24,740 bases of DNA, from positions 1-24,740 of the forward strand of contig JABDEJ010000032.1 of the NCBI GenBank assembly GCA_013287095.1, in the 5' to 3' direction. The notes below the pieces were generated by a model. That model was not told the origin of the DNA. It worked only from the letters and a program-made list of their open reading frames with translations, and searched no databases. Both the position numbers and the translations under genes were made by a program. Every line of letters begins with the position of its first letter. Position 1 is the first letter of the stretch. The DNA comes from Bacteroidota bacterium. Lineage in GTDB: Bacteria > Bacteroidota > Bacteroidia > CAILMK01. Below are positions 9,201 to 14,648 of this stretch, piece after piece.

Positions 9201-9479
9201 GGCCCATGATAACCTCCCCAGGCTGTCAATCCTAAAAATGACGGGGGTGGATTCTGCTATTCTCGTGGTCGAAGGAACAGGGGTGTCAATGGCCATCAGC
9301 GCCATGCAGATAAAACCTTTATCTGGCAACTGGAACATGCCCTGGGAAGAAAAATTCGCGTCCGACGATTTGATTCCTGAGGTCAGGGTCTGGAAAGTGA
9401 TTGTTTTCTGGGCCCGGAGCGATGCCGATATGAATAACCATAAAAATAAAAGAATGAATATTTTTGCCGGGCCCTTCAT
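3249..9479 (-). CDS. Giant modular secreted/surface protein (propeller-like N-terminus, PKD, Gly-rich, Fn3-like repeats)
   Basis: Probable cell-surface adhesin or secreted protein; exact role unknown. From ATG 9479 it has 2,076 residues. Order: signal peptide 1-24 (MKGPAKIFILLFLWLFISAS, then LRAQ); about 450 residues of repeated GxLxWxKxY-type blades; a PKD-like domain at about 500-585 (IWDFGD, HTFMKPGTYKVKLIADNG) and a short Ig-like segment; an extreme glycine-rich region at about 785-1025; then roughly ten Fn3-like modules in an A-B alternation, the B modules marked by a W..Y.G..V..Y.V motif. The frame ends in a foreign 18-residue tail (LSPPLGVRGGVGGHGAGR) read from a 43-base insert. The missing end, with the T9SS sorting domain, is at 2585-3265. 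The start at 9485 is TTG; ATG at 9479 fits the signal peptide and the promoter at 9502-9509. Confidence 0.85.
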   Translation of the reverse strand: MKGPAKIFILLFLWLFISASLRAQKTITFQTLTSGIKSSDANFSSQGMFQLPDKGFICMALMAIDTPVPSTTRIAESTPVIFRIDSLGRLSWARRYLTSSYRNGAIFYHGATPLARVSDSVFAFAGTLNSGQDSIVLTEINSSGEVLWCKDYTIQHVTNFSLFASMALTVTPSGGVIIGGNLMSKDTNYTWHPCTGLIAVNDTGGLLWAKYYADQESANNDYPGIWVNKILNVPGGGFLVNGLEHNSNLYRRMDNFLFRISGSGGIIWHKNYGFPISLSSTLIDNYYQYNSDIVSFHGGYYIMGEDTSSGNVSNPNAKYTYLTNILKLDTSGNLIWAKGYRNMEGIGDILRYDSSKNSLFLFSYADSLYQSFHPGKPFLARLDTSGNVKYAHTYTNAAFSTAVSYNPGAGLIEIPGGFALMLTAPDQLGSGLERFCLIKTDTAGLTNGCGVINISTPSRKEKFSTDSLNATMYDINISVHSRQNPTANLPMTFQVSCEPFVSWFGWKDTCSGYPTRFFDSTYTADKSRIWDFGDTASGFANSSVSLNPLHTFMKPGTYKVKLIADNGTNKDTITRLLHIAVSPLAFNIDTMICAGDSVNMIASPGGAHYRWNNTALLADSTSQSVWAYPYQDTIFSVNVISVRGCSNIDSFRVKVNKNCPNPPAPISGIINKYAAVSVIDTCLNAFTVDTASPFTPGGMVLIIQAKGAAVDTINDSTFGLVKTIGGAGSYEYNTVDSVSGNQVFLGRRLLNTYNVQGAVQLVAVPQYGSAIVTDILKPLPWTGKKGGVLVFNASGTVIMAAPLNAAGAGFRGGALNTGGTTCHKNGYYYSAASGFGANKGEGIAVLDTGFTRGMGKAANGGGGGNSYQAGGGGGSNAGAGGRGGNELSVCGTPLANGGLGGGSLSGYSAQNHLFMGGGGGAGFFHTGSGTPGTNGGGIIMINANKIASDGQKITADGATQALKAILDGAGGGGAGGSVLLNVNNYGTSAIITANGGKGGSDSFTNCKGTGGGGGGGVLLITSSAVPGKILFSATGGTPGINLNKSAPCYNSSYGADSGQNGISVTRIAVPIGSQAFIRPRVSILNATVADSAQVLLSFTKSMNPNVTGYKIFRADNNGAFAYLTTVYHPSSSPVVFTDSIKTSTDSFSYHVYTLDTCGDVSNYSATHTTIHLKYTINGCEQAIYLKWNHYAGWPVKKYEIYRSVNNGNETVMATMTNNVLSYKDTTVNYHNQYCYRVLAYDSTGPYTSWSERTCGHTYFLDTAKIITVSKTVTSTANGTMAIRWQSVTGQKYIAGTELYYSAGGRHYSLLATLPATQDSFVQTGLNTLSADQYYYIKNIDSCGTVSDSSVVNKTMTLTVSVGELLHKLNWTPYLGFKIKSYKIEKLVGTGFVVIDSVPATDTSMRYFPAPCNHVERYRIAAIGYNPGEISMSDTMGRKAIDTIPPNAAKITELAVLGAKTIQLNFISSDSPDVYTYVVQRAINNIWGNATNFITHLHGTPSAFVDTINTTSNQLCYTVITLDSCLNAAESDTVCSEPLSGKALFCKAQVQLALPKVISPPTAPDSFVVYRSTDKVNYNQINELPIADVMDVDTDVMAGTAYYYKLETVYNKANMTSYSDIFSITPRLIPDADSAQLVYATVLKSDETHGSIYIVWKRAVLNDTNARGYYVYSFNTANGKYALLKDVTDLNDTSYIQNNINTLQNAYKYYIITYNVCDVGINSNIHRTVLLKVQNNNLNEQLNWISYLGVPVISYSVYKSRDGGAQFLVNNAGLDSVFADSNITCNHNYTYQVQAILANGEISFSDSITVKSFDTITPVTRPILIAIVVRTGLRDGRIELDWLATTDKNLAGYNIYRSIDGLYWSLVIDHWPGTSLTDTGLNTYRQAYYYKIQPVDSCGNTGPFTTYHESIQLTASAGNGYNQLYWNGYVGWKVKKYLVFKNGVLIDSLANNVFAFKDTAVICNTVYQYLIKAIDSVNYTIISASNTDSAKALNHIPPQKVYIKTVTVSNPNKAASISWTPSKSYDVKNYFVFRKNDSTGSMVFVDSTTNLSNSDSNLNLSPPLGVRGGVGGHGAGR
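3260..3302. repeat. 43-base GC-rich palindromic insert with six-G tract that splits the surface-protein gene
   Basis: On the coding strand it starts AGTCCCCCTTTAGGGGTCAG and ends at ATGGCG; it contains a C5/G4 palindrome and a GGGGGG run (3267-3272). Aligning the neighbouring modules (GLNTYRQAYYYKI against NLN-L-QEGD-CYYIFA) closes the gap exactly if these 43 bases are removed. Since 43 is not a multiple of three, the insert shifts the frame; with one G fewer it would be in frame. Confidence 0.7.
3871..3895. repeat. Heptamer tandem repeat within an Fn3-like module
   Basis: caatgat-caatgac-caatgac-caat, 3.6 units of 7 bases. It encodes the atypical LYWSLVIDHWPG stretch where other modules have a short loop. 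It resembles intergenic heptamer arrays. Confidence 0.7.
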
Positions 9480-9501
9480 TTGCAAAATCCTGTATGCTTT
9501 A

Positions 9502-9509
9502 CAAACATA
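9502..9509 (-). promoter_or_regulatory. -7 promoter box of the giant surface-protein gene
   Basis: The minus strand reads TATGTTTG, an exact TAnnTTTG match, 22 bases before the ATG at 9479. Confidence 0.5.
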
Positions 9510-9534
9510 ATAAATATTTGTGAATGAGAGTACG

Positions 9535-9563
9535 ACGCCCGGCTATGCGTAGCTTCCGGGCTA
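9535..9563. repeat. Palindromic element (GCCCGG...CCGGGC)
   Basis: GCCCGG (9537-9542) pairs with CCGGGC (9556-9561), with inner CTA/TAG pairing around GCGT. It is intergenic, next to the RAYT unit and unlike its flanking elements. Confidence 0.6.
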
Positions 9564-9579
9564 CGGATTTTTGCCTTCC

Positions 9580-9635
9580 CCTCAGAGTCTCCCTCCACAC
9601 CACGTTGCCGAACCTCAAAACAAAGGGGACTGAGG
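9580..9635 (+). repeat. REP-like element, left flank of the RAYT gene
   Basis: CCTCAGAGTCTCCC at the left end and GGGGACTGAGG (9625-9635) at the right end form the palindrome. The interior CACCACGTTGCCGAACC matches the reverse complement of the right flank (CACCATGTTCCCGAACC), so the two flanks are inverted copies of one element. Confidence 0.8.
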
Positions 9636-9657
9636 TCCATGCGCAAGAGAACACATA

Positions 9658-10221
9658 TCAGATTAAATCCATATAGTGTGTAACCTTAAACATTCCCTGT
9701 TCCCCCGTTTCATAAAACCCTGCGCTCGAATGGGCATATTTTGCATAATCCTCCACCAGGTTCCACTTGCCTGAAACAGGGTTATGGTGAAGGTAGTGTA
9801 GTTTTTGTAACAAGAAATCTCGGCTAACGCAAGGCTTCGCATCAAAAGATGATTGAAATATCTGATGTTTTTTCCCTTTCGCCCGCTCGGTGATCGGAAC
9901 GCCATCTTCAAGTCGCTTTAATATTGAAAATTCATTTTGCGCTTTCAACCTTGCAACGATTTCATAAGCCATAAACCTTTTTCCATTGGCAATCAGTTTA
10001 TTAATAATGGGGCTTTTGTCAGTAATATATATCAAAAAATGCAAATGGTTGGGCATAATTACATATCCGGTTATTTTGTTTCCATGTTTCTCCAAAATAT
10101 TGAACCAGTCATATATTTTTTCATAGAAGTTGGTTATTTCGAACAGGGGCAACCAATCATAGCAGGTAAAAGTGCAGAAATAAATCCGGTTAGTATCGGG
10201 TTTTAAAGTCCTGGTTGACAT
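9658..10221 (-). CDS. REP-associated tyrosine transposase (RAYT, Y1_Tnp/IS200-like family)
   Basis: Single-strand DNA nuclease/transposase of the HUH family thought to mobilise or process REP palindromes. It has 187 residues from ATG 10221. Visible: N-terminal IYFCTFTCYDWLPLF; the metal-binding HUH-type motif MPNHLHFLI at 56-64 (His59, His61); the catalytic-tyrosine segment LHYLHHNPVSGKW, with Tyr143 the likely nucleophile; and the family hallmark YAKYAHSSAGFYE near 159-171. The frame extends to 10278, but a -7 box at 10245-10252 lies inside that extension, so 10221 is preferred. The gene appears intact and lies between two inverted copies of a palindromic element (9580-9635, 10286-10348), the arrangement expected of a RAYT with its cognate REPs. 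The nuclease activity itself is inferred. Confidence 0.9.
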   Translation of the reverse strand: MSTRTLKPDTNRIYFCTFTCYDWLPLFEITNFYEKIYDWFNILEKHGNKITGYVIMPNHLHFLIYITDKSPIINKLIANGKRFMAYEIVARLKAQNEFSILKRLEDGVPITERAKGKKHQIFQSSFDAKPCVSRDFLLQKLHYLHHNPVSGKWNLVEDYAKYAHSSAGFYETGEQGMFKVTHYMDLI

Positions 10222-10244
10222 GTTTACGGATTGGAGTATAGGAC

Positions 10245-10252
10245 CAAAAATA
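10245..10252 (-). promoter_or_regulatory. -7 promoter box of the RAYT gene
   Basis: The minus strand reads TATTTTTGG, an exact TAnnTTTG match, 23 bases before ATG 10221. It lies between the gene and its right-flank element. Confidence 0.5.
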
Positions 10253-10285
10253 GTGTTTTCCCTGAAATGCGTTTGCACCGGAATG

Positions 10286-10348
10286 CATCAGAGTCCCCCA
10301 TTAGCGGTAGATGGTTCGGGAACATGGTGCAGTGGGGAGACTCTGATG
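10286..10348 (-). repeat. REP-like element, right flank of the RAYT gene (inverted copy)
   Basis: CATCAGAGTCCCCCA (10286-10300) pairs with GGGGAGACTCTGATG (10334-10348), with one mismatch in the core. The loop carries GGTTCGGGAACATGGTG, the complement of the conserved interior of the left-flank copy. Confidence 0.85.
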
Positions 10349-10383
10349 GGAAGTTTAAAATCCGCTTTCGTCAGATTGCTTCC

Positions 10384-10415
10384 GTAGAAAGGGCGGGGGC
10401 AAGCCCCGCCCCTAC
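10384..10415. repeat. GC-rich palindrome GTAG..GGGCGGGG-gcaag-CCCCGCCC-CTAC
   Basis: A perfect 8-bp GC stem with a 5-base loop (10391-10411) is extended by GTAG/CTAC. It is a separate family from the RAYT-flanking elements. Confidence 0.75.
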
Positions 10416-10532
10416 AAGTGACGACAAAATCAGAATTATTTTCTCTTATATCTTATTGAATAAATATGAGTTAAAAAATATTTTTCAGAAACAGGCATCC
10501 ACTTGGCGGTTTCGCTATATATGTACATAGGC

Positions 10533-10564
10533 AATTACGAATTATGAATTACGAATTATGAATT
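10533..10564. repeat. 14-base tandem repeat (aattacgaattatg)
   Basis: Two exact 14-base units followed by a partial third (aatt); each unit is itself two near-identical 7-mers. Confidence 0.8.
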
Positions 10565-10677
10565 GTTTCGCCAGCCATAGCTTCAGCGAGGCAGGGGCTG
10601 GTGCCTGATGGAATGCTCAACAAACCTTAGATCATGTTGTATCACAAAAATCACATATGTCAAAGTTCAGACAATTT

Positions 10678-10756
10678 TCCCGCAGATGGCGCAGAAGAGC
10701 GCGGAACTTGTCGCTTTAGGGCAAAAAATCTGCGTAAATCTGCGCTATCTGCGGGA
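10678..10756. repeat. MITE-like element with 18-bp terminal inverted repeats
   Basis: TCCCGCAGATGGCGCAGA (10678-10695) and TCTGCGCTATCTGCGGGA (10739-10756) are inverted repeats with one mismatch in 18. The 43-base interior is non-coding and contains a further ATCTGCG copy. Confidence 0.8.
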
Positions 10757-10824
10757 GAATCTTCAACAAAAAGCACGTTGCATCTAAATAATTAGTAATG
10801 AGCATATTAATTTATAAAAAAAAT

Positions 10825-10864
10825 ATATTGGGTTTACAATTTTGTCAGAATGCCAACCCAATAT
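10825..10864. repeat. AT-rich hairpin with perfect 10-bp stem
   Basis: ATATTGGGTT (10825-10834) and AACCCAATAT (10855-10864) are exact complements with a 20-base loop. A second inverted pair, GGGTTTACA (10830-10838) and TGTAAACCC (10925-10933), overlaps the left arm, so two alternative pairings are possible. Role unknown. Confidence 0.6.
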
Positions 10865-11123
10865 TTCACTCAAAGTATTGTTGGCAAGATATTTAAATAT
10901 AATAATTTGAAAAAAGATGGAAAATGTAAACCCATGGCGTGTAGTCAAACATTTGCGAGACAGTATTATTCTTTCTACTTTTACCACGGCAAAATAAAAT
11001 TTTGAACAAAAAAAGGACAACTGTGTTTTTCACAAGTTGTTGTGATTATGACACATCTGTTAGGAATCAAATAGCGTTAGCATATTTAAACATGAATCAA
11101 ATTAACTCAAAAATCTAAAAAAC

Positions 11124-11987
11124 ATGAAATTAAGACTCGGAATCGTACTTTTTGCTCTTGTACTGGGAGCCTGTAACAATCACGAAAAGGAACAGCTGGA
11201 TAAGATCAAGGCCCTTCATGCACAGGATTCTACCCTTGCCGCTGAAGCCAAAAGCAAGGATTCTCTTATTACTGACTATGTTAATACCATGGGGTCCATA
11301 CAAGACAACCTGGATAGCCTTAAAACAAAGGAACATATCCTTTCCATGAATTCGCCTGAAGGCAACAAAAATGCCAGGACTACAATCATGGGCGACATTA
11401 CAGCTATTGATAATGCCATCATTGCTGATAACAAACAGATATCCAAACTAGAAGCAAGGCTTAGAAAAATGCAAAACAATGATGCCAGTCTTAAAAAGAT
11501 GATTGACAACTTAACAAAGGAAGTTGCACAAAAAGATGCTGACATCGCTATGTTGCAAAGCAGGTTGAACGGTGTAAGCGATTCCATGGTGACACTGACG
11601 CATAACTTTAATGATACCATTGCGGAAATCAGGAAAGACAGGTCAATGCTGAATGCCATGACCACCCAAATGAATACCGTTTATTATGTTGTCGGAACCA
11701 TGAAACAACTCAAGGATAATGGTGTCATTTCCAAAACGGGAGGTGTGCTTGGCATCGGAAGAACTGCTGAGCTTAGCCAAAAGGCAAACATGGCGGCATT
11801 TACAAAAGGAGATAAAACCCAAATAGGCGAAATACCGTTGAATGGTAACCTCCTGAAACTTGTAACATCCCATCCTGCAGGCTCTTATAATATCAATAAG
11901 AATGACAAGAAGACCCAAACACTTGTTATTTCTGATGCCAATTCTTTCTGGAGTGAAAGTAAATATCTTGTGGTGGAGATAAAATAA
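11124..11987 (+). CDS. Coiled-coil lipoprotein of unknown function
   Basis: It has 287 residues. A lipoprotein signal peptide is clear: MKLRLGIVLFALVLGAC, lipobox LGAC with Cys17 as the lipidation site, so it is membrane-anchored in the periplasm or on the surface. Residues about 20-180 are a long, highly charged heptad-like helix, likely a coiled coil. Residues about 185-287 form a compact domain (TVYYVVGTMKQLKDNGVI, GGVLGIGR, FWSESKYLVVEIK) that resembles a recurrent Bacteroidota lipoprotein type. I cannot attach a proven function to it. It is monocistronic as far as can be seen, with a terminator hairpin at 12083-12120 beyond a palindromic element. Confidence 0.85.
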   Translation: MKLRLGIVLFALVLGACNNHEKEQLDKIKALHAQDSTLAAEAKSKDSLITDYVNTMGSIQDNLDSLKTKEHILSMNSPEGNKNARTTIMGDITAIDNAIIADNKQISKLEARLRKMQNNDASLKKMIDNLTKEVAQKDADIAMLQSRLNGVSDSMVTLTHNFNDTIAEIRKDRSMLNAMTTQMNTVYYVVGTMKQLKDNGVISKTGGVLGIGRTAELSQKANMAAFTKGDKTQIGEIPLNGNLLKLVTSHPAGSYNINKNDKKTQTLVISDANSFWSESKYLVVEIK

Positions 11988-11991
11988 ATCC

Positions 11992-12075
11992 ATTGTCATT
12001 TCGAGCGAGGTACGAAGCGAGAAATCTGATTGGTGTGGTATCAACCAGATTTCCAGCTCCGCTCGAAATGACAAT
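11992..12075. repeat. MITE-like element with 15-bp perfect terminal inverted repeats
   Basis: ATTGTCATTTCGAGC (11992-12006) and GCTCGAAATGACAAT (12061-12075) are exact inverted repeats. Inside, GAGAAATCTGATTGGT roughly pairs with ACCAGATTTCC, so the whole 84 bases can fold. It begins four bases after the lipoprotein stop codon. Confidence 0.85.
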
Positions 12076-12082
12076 GCTAATA

Positions 12083-12120
12083 AACCTCGCAGGTTTTAAA
12101 AACCGGCGAGGCTTTTTTTT
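12083..12120 (+). terminator. Rho-independent-type terminator after the lipoprotein gene
   Basis: CCTCGCaGGTTTT/AAAACCgGCGAGG hairpin followed by CTTTTTTTT. It lies between two converging genes; the T-run serves the plus strand. The stem resembles a dispersed Bacteroidota repeat, so it may be both. Confidence 0.7.
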
Positions 12121-12140
12121 GGGTTCTTATATGCAAAATC

Positions 12141-14648
12141 TTAAAAAGGAAAGCCAATCCCAAGATTTATCTGGAGGTTTTGTTCAAACCAGGCGTTCCG
12201 GCGCAGAAGTTCATCTATTTCCCATTCGCTTCCGCTGGATATGGATGGGTCACGAAGTGGAACTGCAAAATCAACCCGCACCACAAAATAACTAAAGTCC
12301 AGGCGCAATCCGAACCCGGAACCTACAGCGATCTGCTTATAAAACTTATTGAAATAAAAACCGGATCCCTTCCGGTTAGTATCATTATTAAACAGCCATA
12401 CATTGCCCGCATCGGTAAAAAGCGCTCCTTTTAAAATACCGTAAATGGGGAAGCGAAGTTCTATATTCCCTTCCAGTTTGATATCGCCGGATTTGTCGAA
12501 ATATGTTGTGCCAGAAGGGTCAGCGTATGAACCCGGGCCAAGTGTTCGGAGTTTCCATGCACGGATGCTATTAGCGCCGCCTACATAGAATTGCCTTTCA
12601 AATGGCAATTCTAAAGATCGTGTATTTGGGAAAAAGAGGCCTGCTATACTCTGAGGGTCACCTACTCCTGTTATGAGTCTCATTGCCAGGTTATCATTGC
12701 GGAGTACGGGTAAATAATACTGTAGATCAGCTTCAAATTTAGAATACTGATAATAGTTTATCCCAAATATCTGGCTTGTTGTCGCTCCTGCAGGCCTTGG
12801 CTGATTGAAGAAAAGTTTATCGATGAGTGCAGGAGCATTTCCACCCGTTTCTGCCGAAAACCGCAGGTACCAGTACGGATCTTTTACCATGGTAAGCGGC
12901 TGCTGATTAATAAACCAGGCTATCCTGAAATCAGTAACAAGGTGCTTGTCAAAAAGATCAATGAGCAAAGGGTTGCGGGTAGCCACAATACTGCTGTCGA
13001 AAGAAGGTGACAAATAACCTGTTTTCACGACATTTATATCAATGGGGGTTATGGTTAATGTCTGATTTTTGGAGAGTTTTTCCTGCCAGGTTAAATTGAA
13101 AGCGAAAGTGTTTCTCTGGAACTCCACATTGCTTTCTACGATGTAATTAAGGTTAAAGGAGGTTTGTGCCACTTGCTTTTTCGCATTGTCACTTAATTGA
13201 AAGGGCCACAGAACCAACCTTGGAACAATGATGGAAGTCGTAATACCATACTGGTAAATCGGTGTGTCAATGGCATTAGCATGCTGCAAAATGGAAATCG
13301 GCACCTCGAATGATCCATAAGGTTTTACCTGGAGGGTCATATCACTGCCGCCAAGATTCTTGTCAACATATCCAACGGAAACGGCAGATCCGATTGACTG
13401 GGACGTAGGGATCTGGGCCTGGCTTTCCTCGACAGTATTTAGTTCATAGTTATAAATGATAGCCTGCTTTGGGTACGGCGTCAGCTTTATCACAACGTTT
13501 AAAATTCCTGTATCAGGCCGCGAGATTGTGTCTGGAATGTATTGTATATCAATAAATTTATAAACGTTTAATTGAGAAAGCCTGTTGATGGTACTCTGGT
13601 AATCGTCTGCTCTATAAATATCTCCCGGGTGAATAAAAATATATTCTGACAAAACAGATGGCTTTATTCTAAGCTCTTTGCTTACGAAGTTCAGACCATT
13701 GTATTGTGAGGTATCTTTGACTTCTTTTTCATCCTTTATGTATTCAGGTTCCACGAAAACCGTTCCGATCCTATACATACGGTGACGTGAACGGCTTGTA
13801 GGATTACCGATTCCGAGCCCTACGTTTACGAGATTGCCTGCTAAAGAAGTGTCAACTTCAAAATAAATATATTCCCTTCTGAAATTATAATAGCCATTTG
13901 CCCGCATCAGCATGGTAAGCCTGTTACGTTCAGCATTAATCAACTCACCGTCATATTTTTGACCCGGTTTCACAAGTCTGTTTACTGAATCATTAGCGAC
14001 AATATCAGCGATACGTTTATCAAAAATATGATAGTCAATCCTATGAATATAAAATGCCTTTCCCACTTTCACATTAAAGGTAACATAGGCTTTTACTCCT
14101 TGCGTTTTTACTTTGAAATTTACTGTATCATAGTAATAACCTTTATTAAAAAGGTACGATTTTATCTGCACGTTAGAAGCCGCAAGCAATGTACTGTCAA
14201 GTAATACAGGTTCTTCCCATACTGTTTTTTTGCGGTTTTCTTCGCGGTTTGTCCATTGATCTATTTCAACATTTGTTCTTGCAATTTTATTCTCGAGACT
14301 TGTCCGTTTTGTCTTATTTGTTGAGTCTGTTTTAGAAAGTTGCGCTTCATATCCGGAAAGCTGTGTATTCAATTTAACAACCTTTCGCTTCCATTTTTCT
14401 CTTTTCTTTTTGGTATCTATCAATAGATAATACCACATATTGAACTTATATATATCGAGAATCCTGGTATTCGGATTTTGTCTTAAAAGAGAGTATAATT
14501 GTTCAAGTTCATCGGCTGGCGCACCCTTTATCGTCACCTTTTCAAGCAAATATTTCTTTGGGGGTATATATTTGCTGATATTGCAGCCCTGTACAACCAA
14601 GGCCACGAGCACAGACACAATACAGAAGAAATGAAAAGATGATTTCAA
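12141..14648 (-). CDS. tamL: TamL-type BamA/TamA (Omp85) outer-membrane lipoprotein
   Basis: Outer-membrane beta-barrel of the Omp85 family. Bacteroidota carry a lipidated TamA relative (TamL) thought to act in outer-membrane protein assembly. It has 835 residues. Lipoprotein signal to Cys22 (LVVQGC), POTRA-like segments (VTIKGAPADELEQL, IKSYLFNKGYYYDTVNFKV, YIHRIDYHIFD, INRLSQLNVYKFIDIQY), then the barrel with the Omp85 signature GGANSIRAWKLRTLGPGSY and LFTDAGNVWLF, ending in LQINLGIGFPF. Residues about 79-142 are a highly charged coiled-coil-like stretch that appears to be an insertion. The start is TTG at 14648: a stop lies four codons upstream and no ATG precedes the lipobox. The first 10 bases overlap the start of the divergent methyltransferase gene. 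Confidence 0.9.
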   Translation of the reverse strand: MKSSFHFFCIVSVLVALVVQGCNISKYIPPKKYLLEKVTIKGAPADELEQLYSLLRQNPNTRILDIYKFNMWYYLLIDTKKKREKWKRKVVKLNTQLSGYEAQLSKTDSTNKTKRTSLENKIARTNVEIDQWTNREENRKKTVWEEPVLLDSTLLAASNVQIKSYLFNKGYYYDTVNFKVKTQGVKAYVTFNVKVGKAFYIHRIDYHIFDKRIADIVANDSVNRLVKPGQKYDGELINAERNRLTMLMRANGYYNFRREYIYFEVDTSLAGNLVNVGLGIGNPTSRSRHRMYRIGTVFVEPEYIKDEKEVKDTSQYNGLNFVSKELRIKPSVLSEYIFIHPGDIYRADDYQSTINRLSQLNVYKFIDIQYIPDTISRPDTGILNVVIKLTPYPKQAIIYNYELNTVEESQAQIPTSQSIGSAVSVGYVDKNLGGSDMTLQVKPYGSFEVPISILQHANAIDTPIYQYGITTSIIVPRLVLWPFQLSDNAKKQVAQTSFNLNYIVESNVEFQRNTFAFNLTWQEKLSKNQTLTITPIDINVVKTGYLSPSFDSSIVATRNPLLIDLFDKHLVTDFRIAWFINQQPLTMVKDPYWYLRFSAETGGNAPALIDKLFFNQPRPAGATTSQIFGINYYQYSKFEADLQYYLPVLRNDNLAMRLITGVGDPQSIAGLFFPNTRSLELPFERQFYVGGANSIRAWKLRTLGPGSYADPSGTTYFDKSGDIKLEGNIELRFPIYGILKGALFTDAGNVWLFNNDTNRKGSGFYFNKFYKQIAVGSGFGLRLDFSYFVVRVDFAVPLRDPSISSGSEWEIDELLRRNAWFEQNLQINLGIGFPF

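Larger units (their letters stand above)
10349..11123. other. Gene-free region, AT-rich with several unrelated repeats
   Basis: No convincing coding sequence is seen on either strand. The region holds a GC-rich hairpin, a 14-base tandem repeat, a long inverted repeat and an AT-rich hairpin (each listed separately), then the leader of the lipoprotein gene at 11124. No TAnnTTTG box is obvious in front of that gene. A single open frame at 10784-11020 has no recognisable features. Confidence 0.7.

Noticed and set aside
9658..10278. RAYT gene considered as a complete IS200/IS605 insertion sequence
   Set aside because: No tnpB/iscB partner is present, and the hallmark C-terminal segment and flanking REPs fit the RAYT class better.
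10784..11020. Minus-strand open frame of 78 residues in the large gap
   Set aside because: AT-rich, composition atypical, no promoter box or recognisable motif, and it spans a nested hairpin.
11017..11045. Inverted repeat TCACAA-gttg-TTGTGA and neighbouring hairpin upstream of the lipoprotein gene, considered as an operator
   Set aside because: Short arms in AT-rich DNA, no promoter box nearby and no second site; not enough to call a regulatory element.
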